NCBI RefSeq assembly: GCF_907165205.1
Contig: NC_058195.1
Location: 3,906,001-3,970,000 of the forward strand
Length of the DNA stretch: 64,000 nucleotides
Reading direction: 5' to 3'
Source of the DNA: Coccinella septempunctata
Lineage: Eukaryota; Arthropoda; Insecta; Coleoptera; Coccinellidae
Both the position numbers and the translations under genes were made by a program. A model generated the notes under the pieces. The model was not told the DNA's origin. It ran no database searches and saw only the letters and a program-made list of their open reading frames with translations. Below are positions 33,300 through 45,779 of this stretch, piece after piece. The first letter of the stretch is position 1; each line of letters starts with the position of its first letter.

Positions 33300-36200
33300 T
33301 TTTTGGAAAATGCCATTTCCAAGATGAAAATGTAACGAAGGGAGATAGGTTTTCGAAATTGCTCGCAATAGATTCAGCGTGTTCGAAAACCTATATTTTC
33401 ATACCAAAATTTCAAATATCTGGCCCTGTTTAGGAGAAAATAACTTTTTTTGTTTTTCCACTTTTCATTTTCGAGTTGACTTCGAAGAGCTCTGTAGAGT
33501 ACAATTCTCTATCCAATCATCAACTGTTTGGTTTTCTAGAATCCTCAAAACAAATTCTATGCACTCCATATCCTAAGACAGTGATAGAACATTCTGATTT
33601 TCAGACAGAGTAGCAAATAGGTCATTTTAGGGGGGTCTAAACCCTTGCTCATTTTTGACCCAAAAAATCGAGATTTTCGAAATCGAGTTATTATGCTAGG
33701 GTGGAAGCCTTGGCAATGCTGATTATAAAACTGGAAATCCCAATTGGATCAGACGAATATAACAGGAGATATCGCAGAATGAAAATTGCGATTTTTGAAA
33801 AATTGCCATTTCCAAAATGAAAATCTAAACGAAGGGAGATAGGCTTTCGAAATTGCTCGCAATAGATTCAGCGTGTTTGAAAACCTATATTTCCATACCA
33901 AAATTTCAAATATCTGGCCATGTTTAGGAGAAAATAACTTTTTTTGTTTTTCCACTTTTCATTTTCGAGTTGACTTCGAAGAGCTCTGTAGAGTACAATT
34001 CTCTATCCAATCATCAACTGTTTGGTTTTCTAGAATCCTCAAAACAAATTCTATGCACTCTATATCCTAAGACAGTGATAGAACATTCTGATTTTCAGAC
34101 AGAGTAGCAAATAGGTCATTTTAGGGGGGTCTAACCCCTTGCTCATTTTTGACCCAAAAAATCGAGATTTTCGAAATCGAGTTATTATGCTAGGGTGGAA
34201 GCCTTGGCAATGCTGATTATAAAACTGGAAATCCCAATTGGATCAGACGAATATAACAGGAGATATCGCAGAATGAAAATTGCGATTTTTGAAAAATTGC
34301 CATTTCCAAAATGAAAATCTGAACGAAGGGAGATAGGCTTTCGAAATTGCTCGCAATAGATTCAGCGTGTTCGAAAACCTATATTTCCATACCAAAATTT
34401 CAAATATCTGGCCATGTTTAGGAGAAAATAACTTTTTTTGTTTTTCCACTTTTCATTTTCGAGTTGACTTCGAAGTGCTCTGTAGAGTACAATTCTCTAT
34501 CGAATCATCAACTGTTTGGTTTTCTAGAATCCTCAAAACAAATTCTATGCACTCCATATCCTAAGACAGTGATAGAACATTCTGATTTTCAGACAGAGTA
34601 GCAAATAGGTCATTTTAGGGGGGTCTAACCCCTTGCTCATTTTTGACCCAAGAAATCGAGATTTTCGAAATCGAGTTACTATGGTAGTGTGGAAGCCTTG
34701 GCAATGCTAATTATATAACTGGAAATCCCAATTGGATCAGACGAATATAACAGGAGATATCGCAGATTGAAAATTGCGATTTTTGAAAAATTGCCATTTT
34801 CAGGATGAAAATCTAAACGAAGGGAGATAGGCTTTCGAAATTGCTCGCAATAGATTCAGCGTGTTCTAAAACCTATATTTCCATACCAAAATTTCAAATA
34901 TCTGGCCATGTTTAGGAGAAAATAACTTTTTTTGTTTTTCCACTTTTCATTTTCGAGTTGACTTCGAAGAGCTCTGTACAGTACAATTCTCTATCGAATC
35001 ATCAACTGTTTGGTTTTCTAGAATCCTCAAAACAAATTCTATGCACTCCATATTCTAAGACAGTGATAGAACATTCTGATTTTCAGACAGAGTAGCAAAT
35101 AGGTCATTTTAGGGGGGTCTAACCCCTTGCTCATTTTTGACCCAAAAAATCGAGATTTTCGAAATCGAGTTATTATGCTAGGGTGGAAGCCTTGGCAAAG
35201 CTGATTATAAAACTGGAAATCCCAATTGGATCACACGAATATAACAGGAGATATCGCAGATTGAAAATTGCGATTTTTGAAAAATTGCCATTTTCAAGAT
35301 GAAAATCTAAACGAAGGGAGATAGGCTTTCGAAAGTGCTCGCAATAGATTCAGCGTGTTCGAAAACCTATATTTCCATACCAAAATTTCAAATATCTGGC
35401 CATGTTTAGGAGAAAATAACTTTTTTTGTTTTTCCACTTTTCATTTTCGAGTTGACTTCGAAGAGCTCTGTAGAGTACAATTCTCTATCGAATCATCAAC
35501 TGTTTGGTTTTCTAGAATCCTCAAAACAAATTCTATGCACTCCATATTCTAAGACAGTGATAGAACATTCTGATTTTCAGACAGAGTAGCAAATAGGTCA
35601 TTTTAGGGGGGTCTAACCCCTTGCTCATTTTTGACCCAAAAAATCGAGATTTTCGAAATCGAGTTATTATGCTAGGGTGGAAGCCTTGGCAATGCTGATT
35701 ATAAAACTGGAAATCCCAATTGGATCACACGAATATAACAGGAGATATCGCAGATTGAAAATTCCGATTTTTGAAAAATTGCCATTTTCAAGATGAAAAT
35801 CTGAACGAAGGGAGATAGGCTTTCGAAATTGCTCGCAATAGATTCAGCGTGTTCGAAAACCTATATTTCCATACCAAAATTCCAAATATCTGGCCATGTT
35901 TAGGAGAAAATAACTTTTTTTGTTTTGCCACTTTTCATTTTCGAGTTGACTTCGAAGAGCTCTGTACAGTACAATTCTCTATCGAATCATCACCTGTTTG
36001 GTTTTCTAGAATCCTCAAAACAAATTCTATGCACTCCATATCCTAAGACAGTGATAGAACATTCTCATTTTCAGACAGAGTAGCAAATAGGCCATTTTAG
36101 GGGGGTCTAACCCCTTGCTCATTTTTGACCCAAAAAATCGAGATTTTCGAAATCGAGTTTTCATGCTAGGGTGGAAGCCTTGGCAACGCTGATTACGAAA

Positions 36201-39200
36201 CCGGAAATCCCAATTGGATCAGACGAATATAACAGGAGATATCGCAGATTGAAAATTGCGATTTTTGAAAAATTGCCATTTCCAAGATGAAAATCTAAAC
36301 GAACTGAGATAGGCTTTAGAAATTGCTCGCAATAGATTGAGCGTGTTCGAAAACCTATATTTCCATACCAAAATTTCAAATATCTGGCCCTGTTTAGGAG
36401 AAAATAACTTTTTTTGTTTTTCCACTTTTCATTTTCGAGTTGACTTCGAAGAGCTCTGTAGAGTACAATTCTCTATCCAATCATCATCTGTTTGGTTTTC
36501 TAGAATCCTCAAAACAAATTCTATGCACTCCATATCCTAAGACAGTGATAGAACATTCTGATTTGCAGACAGAGTAGCAAATAGGTCATTTTAGGGGGGT
36601 CTAACCCCTTGCTCATTTTTGACCCAAAAAATCGAGATTTTCGAAATCGAGTTTTTATGCTAGGGTGGAAGCCTTGGCAATGCTGATTATAAAACTGGAA
36701 ATCCCAATTGGATCAGACGAATATAACAGGAGATATCGCAGATTGAAAATTGCGATTTTTGAAAAATTGCCATTTCCAAGATGAAAATCTGAACGAAGGG
36801 AGATAGGCTTTCGGAATTGTTCGCAATAGATTCAGCGTGTTCGAAAACCTATATTTCCATACCAAAATTTCAAATATCTGGCCCTGTTTAGGAGAAAATA
36901 ACTTTTTTTGTTTTTCCACTTTTCATTTTCGAGTTGACTTCGAAGAGCTCTGTAGAGTACAATTCTCTATCCAATCATCATCTGTTTGGTTTTCTAGAAT
37001 CCTCAAAACAAATTCTATGCACTCCATATCCTAAGACAGTGATAGAACATTCTGATTTGCAGACAGAGTAGCAAATAGGTCATTTTAGGGGGGTCTAACC
37101 CCTTGCTCATTTTTGACCCAAAAAATCGAGATTTTCGAAATCGAGTTTTTATGCTAGGGTGGAAGCCTTGGCAATGCTGATTATAAAACTGGAAATCCCA
37201 ATTGGATCAGACGAATATAACAGGAGATATCGCAGATTGAAAATTGCGATTTTTGAAAAATTGCCATTTCCAAGATGAAAATCTGAACGAAGGGAGATAG
37301 GCTTTCGGAATTGTTCGCAATAGATTCAGCGTGTTCGAAAACCTATATTTCCATACCAAAATTTCAAATATCTGGCCCTGTTTAGGAGAAAATAACTTTT
37401 TTTGTTTTTCCACTTTTCATTTTCGAGTTGACTTCGAAGAGCTCTGTAGAGTACAATTCTCTATCCAATCATCATCTGCTTGGTTTTCTAGAATCCTCAA
37501 AACAAATTCTATGCACTCCATATCCTAAGACAGTGATAGAACATTCTGATTTTCAGACAGAGTAGCAAATAGGTCATTTTAGGGGGGTCTAACCCCTTGC
37601 TCATTTTTGACCCAAAAAATCGAGATTTTCGAAATCGAGTTTTCATGCTAGGGTGGAAGCCTTGGCAACGCTGATTACGAAACCGGAAATCCCAATTGGA
37701 TCAGACGAATATAACAGGAGATATCGCAGATTGAAAATTGCGATTTTTGAAAAATTGCCATTTCCAAGATGAAAATCTAAACGAAGGGAGATAGGCTTTA
37801 GAAATTGCTCGCAATAGATTCAGCGTGTTCGAAAACCTATATTTCCATACCAAAATTTCAAATATCTGGCCATGTTTAGGAGAAAATAACTTTTTTTGTT
37901 TTTACACTTTTCATTTTCGAGTTGACTTCGAAGAGCTCTCTGGAGTGCAATTCTCTATTGAATCATCAACTGTTTGGTTTTCTAGAATCTTCAAAACAGA
38001 TACTATGCACTCCATATCCTAAGACAGTGATAGAACATTCTGATTTTCAGACAGAGTAGCAAATAGGTCATTTTAGGGGGGTCTAACCCCTTGCTCATTT
38101 TTGACCCAAAAAATCGAGATTTTCGAAATCGAGTTTTCATGCTAGGGTGGAAGCCTTGGCATTGCTGATTACGAAACCGGAAATCCCAATTGGATCAGAC
38201 GAATATAACAGGAGATATCGCAGATTGAAAATTGCGATTTTTGAAAAATGCCATTTCCAAGATGAAAATCTAAACGAAGGGAGATAGGCTTTAGAAATTG
38301 CTCGCAATAGATTCAGCGTGTTCGAAAACCTATATTTCCATACCAAAATTTCAAATATCTGGCCCTGTTTAGGAGAAAATAATTTTTTTTGTTTTTCCAC
38401 TTTTCATTTTCGAGTTGACTTCGAGGAGCTCTCTGGACTGCAATTCTCTATTGAATCATCAACTGTTTGGTTTGGTGGATTCAACGAAGTAAGTATTATA
38501 CACTCCATATCCTAAGAAAGTAGTAGGACACCCTGATTTTCACGCAGAGGAGCAAATAGGTCATTTTTGGGGGGTCTAACCCCTTGCTCATTTTTGACCC
38601 AAAAAATCGATATTTTCGAAATCGAGTTTTTGTACTAGGGTGGAAGCCTAGGCAACGCTGATTATATAATCGGAAATCCCAATTCGATCAGACGAATATA
38701 ACAGGAGATATCGCAGATTGAAAATTGCAATTTTTGAAAAATGCCATTTTGAAGATGAAAATCTAAACGAAGGGACATAGGCCTTTGAAAATGCTTGCAA
38801 TAGATTCAGCGTGTTCGAAAACCTATATTTCCATACCAAAATTTCAAATATCTGGCCCTGTTTAGGAGAAAATATTTTTTTTTGTTTTTCCAGTTTTCAT
38901 TTTCGAGTTGACTTCGAAGTGCTCTCCAGAGTACAATTCTCCATCGAATCATCAACGGTTTGGTATTCTAGGATCTTCAAAACAAGTTCTATGTACTCCA
39001 TATCCTAAGATAGTAATAGAACACCCTGATTTTTAGACAGACTAGCAAATATGTCATTTTAGGGGGGTCTAACCCCTTGCTCATTTTTGACCCAAAAAAT
39101 CGAGATTTTCGAAATCGAGTTTTTATGCTAGGGTGGAAGCCTAGGCAACGCTGAATATATAACCGGAAATCCCAATTCGATCAGACGAATATAACAGGAG

Positions 39201-39447
39201 ATATCGCAGATTGAAAATTGCAATTTTTGAAAAATGCTATTTTGAAGATGAAAATCTAAACGAAGGGACATAGGCCTTTGGAAATGCTTGCAATAGATTC
39301 AGCGTGTTCGAAAACCGATATATGCTTACCAAACTTTCGGATATCCGACATTGTTTAGGAAAAAATCGAATATTTTTTTTCCATTTTTCATTTTCCAGTT
39401 CACTTTGAAGTGGTTTCTGCAGTTCAATTCTTTATCGAATCATCAGC
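33300..39447. repeat. Satellite array, about 12.4 copies of a 494-bp unit
   Basis: Identical landmarks recur every 494 bp: the GTTCGAAAACCTATATTTCC block starts near 33379, 33873, 34367, 34861, 35355, 35849, 36343, 36837, 37331, 37825, and 493 bp apart after that at 38318 and 38811. Units in the middle are nearly identical, notably those around 36713-37413, while the rightmost two are clearly diverged and the left end is truncated. Repeated 65- and 68-codon frames on the two strands are by-products of the repetition, not genes. The G-rich GGGGGGTCTAACCCC motif is present in each unit. Confidence 0.95.
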
Positions 39448-39620
39448 TATATCACTGAAGTAAATAAGTTCATCAAGAGGAAATATATTCGACTACAGAG
39501 TTTCAATGCGAAGTTGACAAACATCGGACCTACAAGACAGCTCCTACTTTCTGCGAAAGGCCAAGTGCGTAACAATAAAATATTGAAGGAAAAACGCTCA
39601 GAATCTTAGTAAACGGAATT

Positions 39621-42037
39621 TTAATCGACTTCCTCGATGGTGGGACCGTTCCCACCCTTGTTCCTCTCGCCGGCGCCGTGTCCCGAAGAACCCTTGTGCA
39701 GCTTCGTCATTATGGGGCTGCATATCTTGGTCAGCTCCTTCAGCTTGTGCTCGAACTCGTCTTTCTCGGCCAGCTGATTCTTGTCCAGCCACTTGATGCA
39801 GTCCTCGCATTCCCTCATCACTTTCTTCTTGTCGGAGTCGCTCATCTTCTCGCCGTTTTCCTCCGCTGTCTGTTTCAACCCGAAGACGTAGGTTTCCAGT
39901 TTGTTCTTGCACACGATCCTCTCCCTTTGCCGATCGTCCTCCTCCTTGTATCTGCAAATGAAGAGCGTCATCAGCGTCTTTAACCAAAACAAGAGGCTGG
40001 CTGAAGATCTGTCTGCCTTCTCGTTCCCAAAAACTAACAACCATACAACACCCTTACTTTTCCGCTTCGCCAAGCATCCTCTCGATCTCTTTCTGAGATA
40101 GCCGACCCTTGTCGTTCTTAATGGTGATGTTTTTGGATCGTCCAGTGCTGTTCTCCAGAGCGGAGACGTTCAGGATGCCGTTGGCGTCTATGTCGAAGGT
40201 GACGTCGATCTTAGGCACGCCCCTCGGTGCTGGAGGTATCCCCGTCAGGTCGAAATTTCCCAACAGATTGTTGTCCTTGGTCATGGCTCGTTCCCCTTCG
40301 TAAATCTGGAAAAATCAAACAAACATCAACATCCACTTGGTTTATGGAGTCAAGAAAGGAGTTTAAAGGGACCACATAACATAAAGACCCTCCAGTATAG
40401 CTGAAGTAAAGATGCGTCATCGACTTGAATCGGAGAGTTACTTTCCTCGACACTAGGTACGTCTAATCTCGGTTTTCATCTGTGGTGAAATTGGTCCCAA
40501 GTCTTTAGACTTAGAACTTAGTCCTAAGATCTCAAGACCAAGAACACAACTCATCTAGAGCCTTTGGACATGTTTCTAGAAGAACTGAGACCCAAGAATC
40601 ATGGCAAGAAATGTGGTTAACTCTTGACCGAGAACCAAGTTGAAATGTGAGAAAAAAGCCAACCTACGTCAGACTTTTTAAGGTCTCAAGGTCTTAAGAA
40701 AGCCATTTAATACCACCATAAGAGATAACCCCGAAAATATTGTTGTCCTATTGATAATTTTGATACAAGAAGCAATGCACCCCTTGCTTCCATCGTCCAC
40801 ATCGGATTCTGGCTTTCTTCATTGCTGGGACCAAACAAAATGCATATTTACCTGGATTGTAACAGCAGGCTGGTTGTCCGAGTACGTGGTGAAGGTCTGG
40901 GACTGCTTGCAGGGTATCCTCGCGTTCCTCTCTATTATCTTGGACATGACACCTCCAGCCGTTTCGATCCCGAGTGATAGAGGTGTGACGTCCACCAAAA
41001 GCACGTCCTGTATCTTGGGGCTCGTGTCTCCGCTGAGTATGGCGGCTTGGATGGCCGCTCCGTAGGCTACAGCCTCGTCAGGATTGATGCTCAGGTTCAG
41101 CGTCTTCCCGTTGAAGTAGTTCTGGAGCAGGCTCTGTATCTTGGGTATCCTGATGGAACCGCCCACCAGCACCACGTCGTTTATAGAACCCTTGTCCATC
41201 TTGGCGTCGTTGAGGGCCTTCTCCACCGGTTGCAAGGTGCTCCTGAATAGGTCGGCGTTCAGTTCTTCGAACCTCGCTCTGGAGATCTTGGTGTAGAAGT
41301 CGATTCCTGATCGGTTAACGATATGATATCAATTGGTACGAGAATGTTCTTATATTCAATTATACATGTTTTCACTAAAACTGAGATTGAAATTTAGCAT
41401 CAGGGGTTTGCCATGTCGATATAATTCTGGCAAAGCTTTGTGGAAGGTTATATCAAGCTGCTTGAACTCCAGGAGTATCTTAGAAGTGGAGGATACCAGA
41501 TGTTTTTGGGAGAAGTGATTGCTGACCTACGTTAAGCTTATATTCCCTATGTAGAATTGTCTTTCAGAAGATTTGCTCGAAAGTTCTTATGTTTACTATT
41601 AGGATTGTGCAGTAACTTTTAAATCAGGTTGTAGCAGCGTCTGCTGGTTCACGAGAAGACCAAAAACTGAAATATATACCAGAAAACCCTGCTACCTATC
41701 GGTTAACCGAGGAAAAAATCCTTTTTTACCTTCGTAAAGAGCGTCGATCTCCAGACTGGCCTCTGTGCTGGAACTCAGAGTTCTCTTGGCCCTTTCGGCT
41801 GCAGTTCTGAGCCTCCTCAAGGCCCTAGGGTTGGACCTCAGGTCCTTGTTGTACTTCCTCTTGAACTCGTCGGCGAAATAGTTCACGAGTCTATTGTCGA
41901 AGTCTTCTCCTCCCAGATGGGTGTCGCCTGCCGTGGCCTTGACCTCGAAAAGGGAACCTTCGTCTATGGTCAGGATGGACACGTCGAACGTACCACCGCC
42001 GAGGTCGAAGATCAGGACTTTGCGTTCCCCGGTGAGG

Positions 42038-42069
<32 letters not shown>

Positions 42070-45000
42070 GGTTGGTTCGTTTATGATCCTCAGGACGTTG
42101 ATACCTTTGGAAAAGAGCGGTTAGGAGAAGAATAGGCAAGGGAATCTTTTAAATGTGTCAAAAACACTTCGATTTTCGTTTTGTCTGCGTATCTGCGTCC
42201 CCCCGATGATAGATGGCGTCTCCGTCTGTTTAACACTCAGGAAAATCCACCTGGTTCTTATGTTCGGGGTAGGTTTAAGGCAGGGATGTGCGTGAGGTGA
42301 GAATTATCTGATAAAAGCTGGACTTTATGGAATACAGAGTGTTCCAGAGATCCAGGAGTAGGTAACAAACAAATAGGGTACACGGTAGTAATGAAATTGA
42401 GGAGATGAGAAAAAATTTCCTGGAAATGTAAATACTGCTCCTAAGTCCTTATATTTCCGAGACACAGTGTCTTAAAATTAATTTTTTTCCCAAAAATTCG
42501 TAAAAATTGTAGGCGAAGAATATAGTTCTTTTTTAATTTCAAATTTCTCGATAAAATTTCGTTGAGTTTGAGTCTGATTATCTTAAAATCTAAGACATTT
42601 AGAGCTTTCGAATGATTTTCAACAAGTTCAGGGAATATTTCTAAAGATCCCTCTGTTATTTCCACGTGTTCGTCGTATTTCCACCCCACGATTACTATAT
42701 TATTGTCTCACTCTGTAACATTCCTTATCGAACAAAGAGGTCCCATTTCAACGGATTCCTAAAAACAGCGTCCCATTCGAGGAATGTCGATAAGTCGATG
42801 GCTTACCTGCTATCGTCCCAGCATCCTTTGTGGCTTGACGCTGGGAGTCGTTGAAGTAGGCAGGTACCGTAATCACAGCATCCTTGACTGATCTGCCCAG
42901 AAAAGCTTCGGAAGTCTGCTTCATTTTGGTCAACACCATCGAACTTATCTCTTCGGGGGTGAAAGTTTTAGTCTCGCCCTTGAATTGGACCTGGAGCTTG
43001 GGTTTTCCTGGAAATTGAGTCATTTTGATAATATTGCCCCGCGGACAGCACGTACAGGAACTATTTGAATAGTTTATTGAGATTCGTACGCCAGAATCAT
43101 GGCCTTTGGACAGTAGTATTTATTCAGTGGTGGATCTTGGCTTTCTTGTTTATTTATTCAAGAGTAAAGCATTAGAATCGAGCTAGAAGGAGGTTCAATT
43201 GCTGAGACAAATTAAGCAAAATGTCCCAAAAATCAAAATTTCATGCATTGCCTCATCGAAAGTATGCCTCGAAAAGACGAATGCCTGATATGAGTTCGTG
43301 AGGGACCATCCAAATACCAGCTTCAACCAGACTTTCTCTATTGTTTAAACCTAGAATTTCTCTTATTTTCAATTGAATTTTTGCTATGAAACTATTCATT
43401 CTTTCCTTCTCTTCTTTTCTGAAGGAAACAATAATACACTGCGCAAAAAAATAAAGCACAAATTTATTCTACAACTGAAGATGTTCAATGATAATTAGTT
43501 TCATCAGAATTATGCATGCATATGTTATCCACTTTCAACGGTTTTCTTCAATACAGATGTTTTTTCCCAGCAGGAATAAAAAAAGATGATATTATCAGAT
43601 TTTGAATGTATTGGCTCCATTCGAAAATCAGTTGTTCTCGATCAATTCTAGTGATCAATAGTTTTTCTTTCGTTTGGTTTTCTACACTCGATCGCTATGC
43701 AACGCGAAACACGCAATTTGACCCAAGAGGAATGTGCCCAAGCGATATTTATGCGAGAAGAAGGGTGGACATACACAAGAATTGCAGAAAGGTTTGGAGT
43801 TTCCAATACAAGTGTGTCCAGAATGTTGCAGCGATTCAGGGAGACAGGTATGAATGTCCCAAGACCAGGACAGGGTAGACCACGGGTAACAACTGCCATT
43901 CAAGAACGTTACTCGAGAGTTTCTTCGTTGAGACAACGGTTTGCAACCGCTCGCCTCCTTCGAATTCAGCTTGAGCACACTCATGAGGTGCAAATTAGCA
44001 CTCAGACAATAAGAAATCGCCTCAGAGAATATGATTTAAGACCTCGTGTCGCGGCAAGAGGCCCAGCTCTTACCCCAGCACATCGAAGGGCGCGTTTGGA
44101 TTTTGCGAGAGAGCATAGAGCATATCCATTGGGAAGAGGCCGATTGGGAAAGAGTTCTCTTCACAGATGAGTCTAGATTCTGCCTCTACCATTGTGATCG
44201 ACGTTCCCTTGTATACAGACTTCCACATGAAAGATATGCTCAGTGCAATTTCCTGAATACTACTGATTTCGGGGGAGGATCGATTATGGTATGGGGTGGA
44301 ATATCTTTGACTGCTCGCACAGACCTAGTGGTCGTTGATAATGGAGCTATGAATGCTGATAAGTATATAAGGAACATTCTCGAAGAGCATGTAGTGCCAT
44401 TTGCCCCATACATTGGTGAAAATTTCATTTTTATGGACGATAATGCCAGACCCCATCGTGCGCGCATCGTTCAGGAGTACCTTGAACAGGTTGAAGTCTC
44501 CCGAATGGAATGGCTAGCAAGAAGTCCAGATCTCAATCCGATTGAGCAGTTTTGGGACAACCTCAATAGAAGTCTGAGAAGTTCAGAAAATCATCCAGCT
44601 ACTCTGAATGACTTAGGAATCCAACTCGGAGAAATCTGGGAAGGATAAGATCAGAACATTTTAAGATCACTCATTTTGAGTATGAACCGTCGTTGCCGAG
44701 CTGTAATTAACGCAAAGGGTGGAAATACCAAGTATTAAATCACTTATCAGCATTTTAGTATAATATTTTGAAAATTGTTCATTTCTCTTCTTTCACATAA
44801 GATTCGGTGAAATCCTGAATTTTTCTTCCATTTAATGTGTCTTGTTTGGTTCAAAACCTTCCCGAGAGAACATCAAAAATAAGTTATAAAGTCAATGTAG
44901 AGTTAACTTTCATTAAAATTGAGATTTTCAGAATGTGCGTTAATTTTTTTGCGCAGTGTATTTGTGAGATGAATTGATGAAAGGTCAGTGAGTCCTATCA

Positions 45001-45537
45001 ATTTCTGAGCAGTGTATAATTCAGTGATTTTTCTGGCGTTTTATTCTCCAATTTTGAAGCTTCAGTAAGAATAGACTTGAGCCAATAGCTGGAGGAATGT
45101 TTGTCGGAACAAATTTTTTGCTGTTTTTCTGGAAACTACGTAAGCTGAAGAAATTCCAGGAGTAGGCTTTAATAATTCCCCAAGGTTTCTATTGGAAATC
45201 ATGTAGCACCAAGAGCACCTTCTCCAGATGGCACCTACTCACCGTTGGAATTGACCACCTTGAAGGGCCAGTGTTTCATATCCTGCTGGACCTTTGGGTC
45301 GTCGAATTTCCTCCCTATCAACCTCTTGGCGTCGAACACGGTGTTGCTGGGATTCATGGCCACTTGCATCTTCGCAGCATCGCCGATGAGCCTCTCGGAG
45401 TCGGTGAAGGCCACGTAGCTGGGCGTGGTCCTGTTTCCCTGATCGTTGGCGATGATCTCCACCTTACCCTGCTGCCAGACGCCCACGCAGGAGTACGTGG
45501 TGCCCAGATCTATTCCAATTGCGGGTGCACGGGACAT
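39621..45537 (-). CDS. Hsc70: Cytosolic heat shock cognate 70 kDa protein, six exons
   Basis: Exons 45537-45243, 43007-42807, 42104-41730, 41306-40852, 40305-40058 and 39951-39621 join in phase to 634 residues. The nucleotide-binding domain starts IGIDLGTTYSCVGVW and holds IFDLGGGTFDVS and VLVGGSIRIPKIQ. The substrate-binding domain includes LSLGIETAGGVM and IPPAPRGVP. The C-terminus GPTIEEVD carries the cytosolic EEVD tail that binds TPR co-chaperones; the usual GGMP repeats are short or absent. It folds nascent and stressed proteins and uncoats clathrin. Multiple introns suggest a constitutive gene rather than the intronless inducible Hsp70. SIRIPK replaces the common STRIPK. Intron 1 (45242-43008) contains a Tc1-family insertion. 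Confidence 0.95.
43437..44958 (+). mobile_element. Tc1-family transposon in HSC70 intron 1
   Basis: 1522 bp flanked by TA (43435-43436 and 44959-44960). The terminal inverted repeats start CACTGCGCAAAAAAAT and extend into a GCACA-type block. It encodes one transposase with a single frame change. It is inserted antisense to HSC70, inside its first intron. Confidence 0.92.
43697..44735 (+). pseudogene. Tc1-like DD34E transposase with one frameshift
   Basis: The first frame (from ATG 43697) gives the paired helix-turn-helix DNA-binding region (LTQEECAQAIFMREEGWTY, ISTQTIRNRLRE). The second frame gives LFTDESRF with the first Asp, FMDDNARPHRA with the second, and SPDLNPIEQFWD with Glu 34 residues later, i.e. 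DD34E. The switch lies near 44108-44135, where the expected ..DFAREH.. to HWEEADW.. continuity is lost. A stop at 44646-44648 cuts the last about 28 residues, which continue as RSLILSMNRRCRAVINAKGG in another frame. Otherwise nearly full length, about 340 residues. Confidence 0.85.
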
Positions 45538-45675
45538 TTTTCTGTCGAAAACTGATATTTTTCGCGGATTTTTGACGTTTGGGGGAGTATTTTGATATTT
45601 GGAACAGTCAAATGACCGTAGGGCAACGAGCCTACTTTTGCGTATTGTCGTTTGGGAATGGTCGGTTGTAAATGG

Positions 45676-45725
45676 GAAGTTTCAAGGTTTCCCGATGCAT
45701 TTTATCGATCCTGAATTTTCCGGAG
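45676..45725 (-). promoter_or_regulatory. Putative heat-shock elements upstream of HSC70
   Basis: 45713-45725 reads GAATTTTCCGGAG, matching 8 of 9 fixed bases of GAAnnTTCnnGAA. 45676-45688 reads GAAGTTTCAAGGT, with two perfect units and one partial. They lie about 140-190 bp upstream of the start codon. Matches this short also occur by chance. Confidence 0.4.
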
Positions 45726-45779
45726 AATAATCGTTTCGCGATCTGTATACCAGGTGCGTTTAAGAAGTGATTCCACCAA

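Noticed and set aside
33379..39008. Repeated 65-codon plus-strand and 68-codon minus-strand open frames every 494 bp
   Set aside because: They are copies of the same satellite segment on both strands. Their recurrence follows from the tandem repeat, and no domain or start context supports expression.
39678..42135. Plus-strand open frames across HSC70 exons
   Set aside because: Mirror frames of strongly biased HSP70 coding sequence, without independent signals.
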